Shown: positions 47,673 through 56,271 of the stretch, one piece after another | Position numbering within the stretch: the stretch's first letter is position 1 | Layout: each line of letters starts with the position of its first letter | NCBI GenBank assembly: GCA_000827265.1 | Contig: KN834807.1 | Span: forward strand, 280,294-344,293 | Length of the DNA stretch: 64,000 nt | Direction of reading: 5' to 3' | Origin: Collybiopsis luxurians FD-317 M1 | Lineage: Eukaryota > Basidiomycota > Agaricomycetes > Agaricales > Omphalotaceae | Notes under the pieces: generated by a model | What the model was told of the DNA's origin: nothing | Databases searched by the model: none | The model's input: only the letters and a program-made list of their open reading frames with translations | Position numbers and translations under genes: made by a program

Positions 47673-47808
47673 GTTGGCCCGGCCAATCATTCAATCATTG
47701 ATCGATGATCATTGAATCTGTCGAACCTGAGTACTGAGTGTCGAACTTGATGAAAGTCACAGCTTGACCGCTGCCACAGCGTCCAAACTGGGCTCTCGAG
47801 AGTCGACG

Positions 47809-48619
47809 ATGCACCGAGCATTTTTCGTTTTCCTTCAAATTGCTTGCTTTGCGTTTCTTGCTCGTACTTCGACCGGATTGCCCAACGGCCATGGATCTTT
47901 TCGAGTGATTAGCATCCGCCAAGACTCGGACATCCCAACGCAGTGTCAGTCCATATGCGACCCAGTCGTTAGTCCACTTGAAGATGTAAGTGCCGCCAGA
48001 TGCTGGCTTGATTTCTGTATTGACATCGACCAGGGTACTTGTACTGCGACTCCCTCGGTTTGCTGCACAAATACGTTCATACAAAATCTAGCCGGCTGCT
48101 TTGAGTGTGTTGGAAACCTCAGTGGCACAACGAATTATTCTGTGCCTCAGACTACTGTTGACGGTATGGACCATTCTCTTCTAATCGACAGCTGCTGAGA
48201 CTTTAAATCCAGCAATATTTGAGGAATGCGCTTTGGAAGGAATAAACATTACAGACCCCACTCTTCCTGGACAAAACTCTCACAGAACATTGTCCGGCCT
48301 TCCGACATCGTCTACTGCACATGTATCTGGCTCTGGAAGCTCTAGCTCCCATGCGTCGTCGTCGTCGTCGTCGGTGACGACGACGACTCCTCATCAGAGT
48401 ACCGTTACTGCAGTCTCATTCACGCCCACTCCATCCAATCAGGTTACGGTTACTTCTCTTCTATCTTCTACAACCCCTGCTGTGGCGAGTCCCAGTTCTC
48501 CGGTATCGACAAGTGCTACCACTGGTAGCAGCAATGGTGGCTCCCCCGCTCTTGCCTGTAGCTGGACAGTGATTATGGGATTGATTGGTTCTAGTTGGGC
48601 TTTGGGATTGATGCTTTGA
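47809..48619 (+). CDS. Small secreted Cys-rich, probably GPI-anchored protein, copy 2
   Basis: Exons 47809-47985, 48034-48163 and 48192-48619 give 244 residues. Signal peptide MHRAFFVFLQIACFAFLAR. Cys blocks are QCQSICDP, GTCTATPSVCCTNTFIQ, NLAGCFECVGNLSG and EECALEGIN. The stalk is the longest of the three (a run of TCG codons encoding Ser, then many Thr/Ser). The hydrophobic tail is GLIGSSWALGLML. The first intron is 48 nt and in frame: retention would add VSAARCWLDFCIDIDQ, including two more Cys. The second intron is 28 nt (GTATGG...CGACAG) with TTCTAAT as a possible branch site; retention ends the protein at LIDSC. This copy looks the most intact. Confidence 0.78.
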
Positions 48620-48743
48620 TGTTGATCTGGACTCTTGTATGTATGAAGCGAGCAACGAACTTGTATAACTATGTTTCCTTCTTCTTGAAGTCAGCTCAGG
48701 AGCAATTAGAGTCTGACTCGGAGTATTCTGACTGCAGCAACAT

Positions 48744-48792
48744 GCGCGACGCGACTTTGAGTTCACGTGAAATTGTGTTACCCAATCGGGTT
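48744..48792. repeat. CACGTG-palindrome boundary element, copy B
   Basis: GCGCGACGCGACTTTGAGTT, then CACGTGAAATTGTGTTACCC and AATCGGGTTT. CACGTG core intact. Confidence 0.7.
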
Positions 48793-49199
48793 TAAGGGAT
48801 TTTTGCCTGCTCCCTATTCCGCACCCATCCTAAGAGCCTAAGAGCTTCAGATGGGCCGAGTTTGGTTGTCTACATTCAATACCGCATGCTTCAGCGCTAA
48901 CTTGCCTGAACGAGTCAGTGAGTGCTCTTTTTGAGTTCTGAACGTGTTAGTTTCAAGGCAAGTATTGGGTCTTGGCCTTTTATTGAATAAACTGCCGACT
49001 TTGCACTAGGCTACAGGCTAGTAAATCCATATCGGTTTCCCGCAACACGAGTATCTTACATCTTCCGAGTCAGTATCGTCCAATGGTAGGATAAGCCATA
49101 AATTCATCAATACGAGTGTGTACGTTGTTACCTTCCCATCCCCAACCGAAGTTCTGACGCGACACCTCAAGGGAGGAACTGGAGCAGAATCAGCACTCA

Positions 49200-49223
49200 A
49201 AGCGCGTCTATTTCGGCGGTCCG
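49200..49223 (+). repeat. Unit-boundary repeat, copy 3
   Basis: AAGCGCGTCTATTTCGGCGG then TCCG; 109 bp before the third secreted-protein ATG. Confidence 0.7.
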
Positions 49224-49331
49224 GTCAACAAATACCGTCATCATTGAGCCTGTCGATTCCTAGAGGTCAGAGGGCTGATGGTGATGGGCACAGCTTGACC
49301 GCTGCCACAACGTCCCACAGGATTCTTGACG

Positions 49332-50093
49332 ATGCACCGAGCACTTTTTGTTTTCCTTCAAGTTGCTTGCTTTGCGTTTCTTGGTCGTATTGTGACTGGG
49401 CACCCCAGTGGCCATGGATCTTTTCGAGTGATTGGTATCCGCCAAAGCTCGGACATTCCCACGCAATGTCAGTCCTCATGCGACCCAGTTCTTCCCCCAC
49501 TCGAGAATGTAAGTGCCGCCAACATCCTGGCTCAATTTCCATAATAACTTTCAACCAGGAGAGTTGTACCCCCTCGGTTTGCTGCAATAACCCGTTCATA
49601 CAAAATCTCACAAGCTGCTTCGAGTGTGTTGGAAACCTCAGTGGCACAACGAATTATTCTGCGCCTCAGGCTACTGTTGACGGTAAGAACCATTCTTGTT
49701 CAGTTGACAGCTGCTGAGATCGTAGATCTAGCTATTTTCGAGGCATGCGCAGCGGTAGGAATAAACGTTTCAGACCCCACTCTCCCAGGACAAAATTCTC
49801 ACAGAAGTTTGTCTGGCCTTCCGACATCATCTACTGCTGGCTCTGGGGGTTCTAGCACCCCCGCTTCGTCGTCGCTTCATCAGAGTACTATCACTGCAAT
49901 CACATTCACATCTCCAATCAGCCTTCCCAGTCAGAATACAATTACTGCTCTTTCAACTTCTACTGGGGCGAGTCCTGGTTCTCCAGCGTCGACAAGCGCT
50001 GGCAGTAACAGTGGCTCCCTTGGCCGTGCCTGGGATTGGACAGTGATTATTGGATCTGTCGGTGCTAGCTGGGCCTTGGGGCTGATAGTTTGA
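49332..50093 (+). CDS. Small secreted Cys-rich, probably GPI-anchored protein, copy 3
   Basis: Exons 49332-49508, 49559-49682 and 49711-50093 give 227 residues. Signal peptide MHRALFVFLQVACFAFLGR. Cys blocks are QCQSSCDP, ESCTPSVCCNNPFIQ, NLTSCFECVGNLSG and EACAAVGIN. Stalk Ser/Thr-rich; hydrophobic tail SVGASWALGLIV. The first intron (50 nt) contains in-frame stops, so it must be removed. The second intron is again 28 nt (GTAAGA...TGACAG), and its retention ends the protein at SVDSC, as in the other copies. GT, AG and length of this intron are kept in all three paralogs although the inside has changed, which supports it being functional. Confidence 0.76.
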
Positions 50094-50257
50094 TGTTGAT
50101 ATAGTCTCCTGTAAACATTTAAAATTCGAATGATGAATGATGAACTTTATATCAATTCCTATTACCTTCGTAAATTGAACCGCGCCAAGGTGGTCTACTC
50201 TCCAGTCAGCGAGTGATCCATACTCGAGTGCTGAGCGCTGAGGACCTGGACTGCGAC

Positions 50258-50320
50258 GCGACGCGACTTTCAAGTGACGCCCGTTAGATTTCACGTGAAA
50301 TCGTGTCACCCAATCGGCTT
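50258..50320. promoter_or_regulatory. CACGTG-palindrome element upstream of the acyl-CoA dehydrogenase
   Basis: Contains the perfect 14-bp palindrome ATTTCACGTGAAAT at 50288-50301, 138 bp before the ATG at 50439, within the recurring GACGCGACTTT...CACCCAATCGG block. CACGTG is the E-box core bound by bHLH factors; whether this one is used is not known. Confidence 0.5.
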
Positions 50321-50438
50321 TGAAGAATTTACCTGCTCCCGCTCTTCAACCTTACCCCGCACCCCGCCGTTCTTTCCGTAACTTGCTCTCCTCCTCTTCT
50401 TCCACACTCACCATCACCGAATATCATTATCGCCAATA

Positions 50439-53280
50439 ATGTCCAAGTCTCTGCGCCAATTCAGCTTTGAAGATGTGGAAAAAGTATGTTAACAACTGTT
50501 CATGCTTTGCCTGGCTCGTTCGTAATTGATTCTGCTCTATTAGCATAACAAGGAAGGCGACCTCGTAAGCATTTAACCCAGATATCTTCACCTCAGACTG
50601 TAACATTTTGCTCAGTGGGTAGTCATCGACTCAAAAGTCTACGACTTGTCCAAGTTCGCGGATTTGCACCCAGGTGGACCTAACGTGTTATATGCAGAGG
50701 GAGTAGGTCTGTAGTAATCAACCGCTAATCTTTGATTCCCATTCCTCATCATCTCTACTATTTATAGCTGGAAAAGATGCCACAGACACCTTCTTCGGGC
50801 TCCATCGACACGAGGTCCTTTTACGGCCCCAGTATGCCAGGCTGCAAATCGGGGTTATTGAAGGTCAAGAAGAGGCTGTAAAGGCTCCAGTTCCTGGCGC
50901 ACTATCCAAAGTTCCGTACGCTGAGCCAACGTGGCTTTCAACGGGCTATTACACTCCATACTACACCGACAATCACCGTACATTCCAGAAAGCCGTCCGC
51001 CAATTCTTCGAAGAGGTAGTTCGTCCGGAAGCTATTAGATGCGAAGAGAATGGAAAGAAGATCTCACAAGAAGTCGTGGATAAGATGAGGTACGAGATTG
51101 GCAACCATAGCGAGTTGAATGTGCTAATTCATTTTTGTCTCCTGCTCGACAGTGATCTTAATATCATCGCCATGAGATTAGGTCCTGGGAGGCACCTGAA
51201 AGGGCGAACCTTAATGGGAGGAATAGTGAAACCAGAAGAATTCGATTATTTCCACGAAGTCCGAAATCCTGTTGTCTTACGTCCGTCCGTTCGTATATCT
51301 CATTTTCATAACACAGCTCATCCTCAACATCGAACTCTCCCGGTTTGGCACTCGTGGGTTCGTCGATGGAATGCTGAATGGTGCCGTCATTGCTCTTCCC
51401 CCAATTTGGAACTATGGTTCCCCAGAATTGCAGGCAAAGATCATTCCAGAGGTGCGTGTTTCATTTCGTGATAGTCGCCGGTATCGTAGTTAATATCTTG
51501 GCTTAGGTCCTGTCCGGAAAGAAGTATATCGCTCTGGCTATCACGGAGGCGTTCGCAGGAAGCGATGTCAGCGGGTTACAAACCACCGCAGTCAGGGATG
51601 GTGATTATTGGGTGGTCACTGGGACCAAAAAGTTCGTCAGCAGTTCAACTGTCCATCGCAGGTACTGAGCGCGCCATACAGGTGGATCACAAACGGAACT
51701 TTTGCCGACTACTTTACCACAGCTTGCAAGACCGAGGTGAGTCTCGACTTTACCACCAATGACCTCGAACTCATGTCACCTTCCAATAGAAAGGTCTCAC
51801 AGTGATTCTGGTTCCACGAGGGGAAGGAGTATCAACGAAACCAATCAAAACGGCTTATTCACCCACAGCCGGAACCGCCTATGTGATTTTTGACAAAGTA
51901 CGAGTACCGGTTGCCAATACCTTGGGCGAAGTCGGTAAAGGTTTGTCCGTCATCTTGAGCAATTTCAACCATGAGAGATGGATGGTTACCGGATGCAGCG
52001 TTGGCGCTCAGAGGGTCATTGTCGAGGAATGTCTCAAGTGAGTGCCTTGGAAGTTCCAAGCCCCCGGTCCTGTTGAGCTCACTGAATCGCGCTCAGATGG
52101 GCTAATCAACGAATTGTATTCGGAAAGCCTTTGACCTCGCAAGCTGTAATAAGAGATAAACTCGGAAAGATGATAACGAGGATAGAGGCGTGTCAGAATT
52201 GGTTGGAATCTATCACACACCAAATGAACAACGTATGTGTTTCCTCTACAGCTTTATTTTCTGCATGTCTTCTTCATGTCGAGGGCCGCCTTGCGTCCTA
52301 TAATCTGCCTCGTGTATTTCCGCTGCCCTCCCCCTCATCTCATCTTCACATTCTAATCTCATCTATTGTGGAAATCTCCTGCGCGCCACCATCGACGCTC
52401 ATCATTGTCTTGGTCCTTTTTTTGTCCACAACAGATGACCTATAACGAAATGTCCAATAAACTGGCCGGACAAATAGGCTTGTTAAAACAGTGAGTCTTA
52501 TTGAATCCGTCTTGCGTCGTCTTCGGGATTTTATCGCTTGTAATTTCTCGTTCCTTCCTCTTCATGATCCCGAGACGAGACTAGAATCCCGCTCGTATCA
52601 GCATCTCTATCCTCCGAAAGTAATGAAATGATAAGGCGCTGTATCTTGGACCTTATGGGTTCATCTTCGCTGCTTCGTTCCGTTTTTCCTAGTGACTAAA
52701 CTCCCGACTTTTCTTGTTATAACTGATTTCGCTATCGATTTGACAGATTTGTATCCCGTTGCGGGAGGGAAACGGCTGAAGGTGGGTATCGATAATCATA
52801 TCGCTCGCCGGGACTCTTTCAGGATACAGGAGTTTGATGTCTTCCGGTGAAACTTGTACACCCGTCGGGCTCCCGATATTCTGCTTCTGCTTTTGTTCCT
52901 GTGGAACTCGACCCGGCTCCTTCCAGCGGCATATCTTGTGTTTGGGGGTTCTTCCGCCGGAACTTGGCCACTGACCAAAATTGATCTCTTCCCCCTTTCT
53001 CAAACAGATGCAACGCAAGTATTCGGAGGACGCGCCTTGACAGTTACTGGAATGGGTAAACTGATTGAAAACGTAAGTCGACCAAATGTTCTTCATCCTT
53101 TTTGAGTTTGACTGTTTGACTAACCGGGTACTTTTTTTTTGAATTCTTTTACGTGTTTTTGGTGTGCAGTATCACCGAACTTCTGGGTTCGATGCTATTC
53201 TTGCAGGGGCTGAGGATGTTCTCGGGGACCTTGGAGTGAGACAGGCAATCAAGAAGATGCCTAAGGGTGCGAGGTTGTAG
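50439..53280 (+). CDS. Cytochrome b5-acyl-CoA dehydrogenase fusion, peroxisomal signal
   Basis: Flavin-dependent acyl-CoA oxidation, probably in peroxisomes. ATG 50439 ([15 protein letters not shown]), then short exons HNKEGDL and [20 protein letters not shown], with heme-ligand His in HPGG and again in [10 protein letters not shown] (cytochrome b5 fold). The dehydrogenase part has [51 protein letters not shown] (flavin/substrate loop), [43 protein letters not shown], and [19 protein letters not shown]. One intron (about 52492-52745) is 250 nt, unusually long here. It ends KKMPKGARL with TAG 53278-53280; ARL fits the PTS1 pattern [SAC][KRH][LM]. About 530 residues. A decayed copy lies at 61193-62863. 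In fungi this b5-ACAD type is common; the exact acyl substrate is unknown. Confidence 0.88.
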
Positions 53281-53830
53281 ACATGTGTAGAAGAGAAGTG
53301 TAGGATACTCGGTGTACTTTTTACTACCTCCGGTGTTGTTTTATTTTTTCTTTCATATTATTGCCTTTTGCACTATTTCTTAGCTATTCTTGAGCCTTGG
53401 CATCGAGCCTCGGTAATGAGTAAGAGCCCCCTCGCCGTGATGGAGGGAAACCGGTTAAAGGAAGCGGAGATAAGAATTTCAACACTCGACGTAAAGGTCT
53501 GTTAACACTTTCAAGTTGCTACCAGTTTGACACCAGGAATCTGATGCTTGGTACTTGCTGAATGTTCCTTTCTCCGGCGCCCAAGGTAATGGTTCTCGAC
53601 TGCATTCCAACCTGAAGGCGTTGATGACTGGTGCCGCGGCGGGTCACTTTTTGGAAAGCCGGTGTTGAGCATTGAGCGTTTGGAATTTGGGTTTTGTCGT
53701 GTCAGAGAGCTCGTCCCCCACCTTTCTTCCTGCATTCCCTTGTCTCCCTGAGCTCCCTCCTTCAAGTTTCTTCCAAGGGACCTCTTTGTAATGGGCCCTT
53801 TTTGCCCATTTCCACGCCCCGTGCATCAAA
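53281..53830. repeat. 3' flank of the dehydrogenase gene, duplicated at 62864-63420
   Basis: Shared with the downstream copy: GTAGGATACTCGGTGTA, TATTGCCTTTTGCACTAT, CGACGTAAAGGTCTGTTAAC and the TTTGACACCAGGAA region. Similarity stops near 53830 (63420 in the copy). No gene. Confidence 0.7.
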
Positions 53831-54373
53831 TACGACTCGCTGAGATATGTACCTTAGCTGCGCAATGATTGTACTCCCTATGTAGCTAGGCCGTGGAGAT
53901 TCATCACCAATTGCGGAGCTTAGAAGCTCGTATACTGTGATTTCTTGGAGAAGTGATACTGGACAGGGTGTACTACGATTATACCTTATACGCTGTTGTC
54001 ACTGCTTGCTAAGTGTTGAGTGCTGAGTAACCACTGTCAAGTCGTCCCTAAATATGCGCCCTCTTGCCAACCACCGGACCCGACAAAAGATAGACAATAG
54101 ACTGAACCCAGTGAATCTTCAAAGAACCTTTATTCTGGAACTATCTTGCAGCTGTCCGGTGTCCCCTCACCTCCGCTTCCGGTTCACATCGCAGAAAGCT
54201 TTTGCCGTCCTCCCTCGTGTCCCGTTCAAAGTCGGGGCAACTCTGGTCGCTCTCGACAGACATGGCCGACTTTGATGGCATCAATAGCCGGAGTTTTTTT
54301 GAACGAAGGTCAAGCTCCGTCCCCGGTCCAGACATGAGTGCCTTCCGGAGTGTCCGGCGCCTAATCGCTTGAC

Positions 54374-55111
54374 ATGGCATCGCTACCTTCTCTCGAGAGT
54401 ATCCTTTCCACAACGACTTACTCTCCGGATCCAAATTCGCCTCTTGCTGCAACTTTATCCGCCCTGTACGAGCCTTCGGAAGTCTTGATATCGAGTCTGG
54501 TACCGCAGGTATACGGCATACTCAAGTCCCAGTCGGGACGTGAACGATCTGGATCCGATGACGCCTCAAGCACTCTCGACGCGACCGGCATAACGATAAC
54601 ATCCTATACCGAGCTCATTGATTTATCCATGTCGGTCGTACGCAGCTGGGACGTGGATCTTCGAGCAGCATTTATCAAAGGACATCCGAGGATTGGGGAG
54701 ACGAGGAAAGAGGTGTTGGCCAAGTCAAAGTTCAGTTCCAGGGAGCAGGGAATCGAGGGCGATCTTAGCGAGTCCAAGTCCGCTGCTCCCCCTACTACGC
54801 CTCCAGCCGTTCTCGCGCGTCTATCCCACCTTAACACCTTCTACGAACATCGATATCCAGGGTTGGTGTATATCGTATTCGTAAACGGGCGGAGTAGGGA
54901 GGAAATTGTCAGGGTGTTGGAGGGACATCTCGGGTTGGCACACGTTTATCTTGAACTTGCGGAGCTGGAGAGTATCAACGGCGATGACGAGTTGGATAAC
55001 GTGAGCCCGGTCCAGCGGGGAAGCAAGGAATGGATTGAGGAGTTGGATAGGGCCGTCAAGGATATCGGGTTGATCGCAAAGAGTCGAGTAAGGAATTTAG
55101 GGTACTCTTAG
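54374..55111 (+). CDS. 2-oxo-4-hydroxy-4-carboxy-5-ureidoimidazoline (OHCU) decarboxylase
   Basis: Last step of urate oxidation: converts OHCU to S-allantoin, normally in peroxisomes or cytosol. Single exon, 245 residues, start ATG at 54374 (MASLPSLESILSTTTYS). Family marks: the LYEPSEVL substrate-proximal region, AAFIKGHPRIGE (GHPRIG is the classic motif with catalytic His), and YIVFVNGRSREEIVRVLE near the end, then WIEELDRAVKDIGLIA. The insertion between the motifs is Ser/Pro-rich, typical of basidiomycete members. The C-terminus (NLGYS) is not a PTS1. Stop TAG 55109-55111. A pseudogene copy lies at 59480-60155. No uricase is in the window. Confidence 0.9.
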   Translation: MASLPSLESILSTTTYSPDPNSPLAATLSALYEPSEVLISSLVPQVYGILKSQSGRERSGSDDASSTLDATGITITSYTELIDLSMSVVRSWDVDLRAAFIKGHPRIGETRKEVLAKSKFSSREQGIEGDLSESKSAAPPTTPPAVLARLSHLNTFYEHRYPGLVYIVFVNGRSREEIVRVLEGHLGLAHVYLELAELESINGDDELDNVSPVQRGSKEWIEELDRAVKDIGLIAKSRVRNLGYS

Positions 55112-55414
55112 TCTGGAGCCTACGTATTATCATAGGTGAGTTTCAAAATATACATGCGTCGTTGGTTTTCTTCTGTCTACTGCATATTTATGACTTTTTT
55201 TGCACCTCCGTTTGTTTCCTCTTGATTGATGAATTTGATATATATGTATGAATATCAAGATGTACGAGATGTAGGGTATAGTTGATGGAATGGATGTGCG
55301 TGGTAGGATGTGGGTATGAATAGATGAGGTTCGGTGTAAACCGTTAATAAGGATAGCCGAGATGTTATGCATTCCAGTCCAGTCAAGTTCCGAAACAGTC
55401 CAGTCACATCAGAA

Positions 55415-55715
55415 TCATGGTGCTCTGTCGTGGATTCGAAGTTGGATTTGCCACAAACCCGGGAGGTGCGAGCTAGCCTGGAGGTTCTCCTCTGTGAAGA
55501 GACAAGTCGCGGGTTGCCGCCCGTGACAGAACAAAACACACCTGTATGATCTCCGCCTTTCTCAACTTCTCCACTCCAGCATCAACTTGAAATATTTCTC
55601 CTGGCACCATCTCCTGCACGACTTTTGTCTGCTCTTGCACCTTGTTCAATTCTTCCTCAGCTTTGACCCTCACCTCCTCCCTCGCTTGTTTCGTACGTTT
55701 CAGTATTTGAACCAT
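55415..55715 (-). CDS. Short coiled-coil protein of unknown function
   Basis: ATG at 55713-55715 starts MVQILKRTKQAREEVRVKAE, a charged heptad-like helix (EELNKVQEQTKVVQEMVPGE) up to KLRKAEIIQ. An intron GTGTGT...CACAGAG then gives ENLQASSHLPGLWQIQLRIH and a stop TGA at 55415-55417; splicing 2 nt earlier gives another, longer frame. About 88 residues. A diverged copy at 60418-60715 keeps the intron position and the final ...GAGCACC... stretch, which suggests the gene was real before duplication. Not recognised; convergent with the OHCU decarboxylase. Confidence 0.45.
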
Positions 55716-56271
55716 TTGTATTCAAGGCGAGAGTCGTTAGCGTCGCGATTTTGCATTATCCAGCTTTTGGCATTAAGTTTTATCACTTAGATATAGCGTT
55801 GCAAAGACTGGGAGTGGAATGTCGGTAAGGGAGGGAGTTGAATTTGAATGTCGTATGTCACCTAGGATTGATAATACATTATGGACCTAAGTGTTCGTAA
55901 TTCCCAGTCATTCTCAATGTGAGCAACTAGCTAGCAAAATAAACATTAAACGAACCGAAGCGTAAGAACGTCACTCGCAAGAACTGCGGCATTACAAATA
56001 TGTAAAGAAGTTGTTTGAAAGTACCGGTTTCAGCTCTCAGAATACGTAATATTCTGGTGATCGATGATGGCTTTCGGTGACGGGAATTCAACGCTCTCCT
56101 GCTTAATGCCTCAAAAAGCCGAATTGTTTGCCAGAAGTTGCATGCAGAAAGAGTGAACAACGGCAAAATAACGCTGTTTTCAGATTCTAAACAGCTATGC
56201 GATGGATCGGAGACAAACGGAGTTTGAAAATTTTGTTCTGGCATGACCACGAGCCGGTATTACCCACGCAC

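Larger units (their letters stand above)
46776..47808. other. Spacer between secreted-protein copies 1 and 2
   Basis: Carries the recurring boundary blocks: the CACGTG-related element at 47243-47291, a conserved GAGTTCTCAGCGTGTT / TTTTTATTGA stretch near 47412-47466, and the GCGCGTCTA block at 47642-47672. No gene. Confidence 0.6.
48620..49331. other. Spacer between secreted-protein copies 2 and 3
   Basis: Repeats the layout of the previous spacer: CACGTG element at 48744-48792, GAGTTCTGAACGTGTT block near 48930, GCGCGTCTA block at 49200-49223. No gene. Confidence 0.6.

Noticed and set aside
52689..53105. Open frames on both strands across the dehydrogenase's last introns
   Set aside because: They read through introns; the exons [11 protein letters not shown] and [13 protein letters not shown] account for the coding part.
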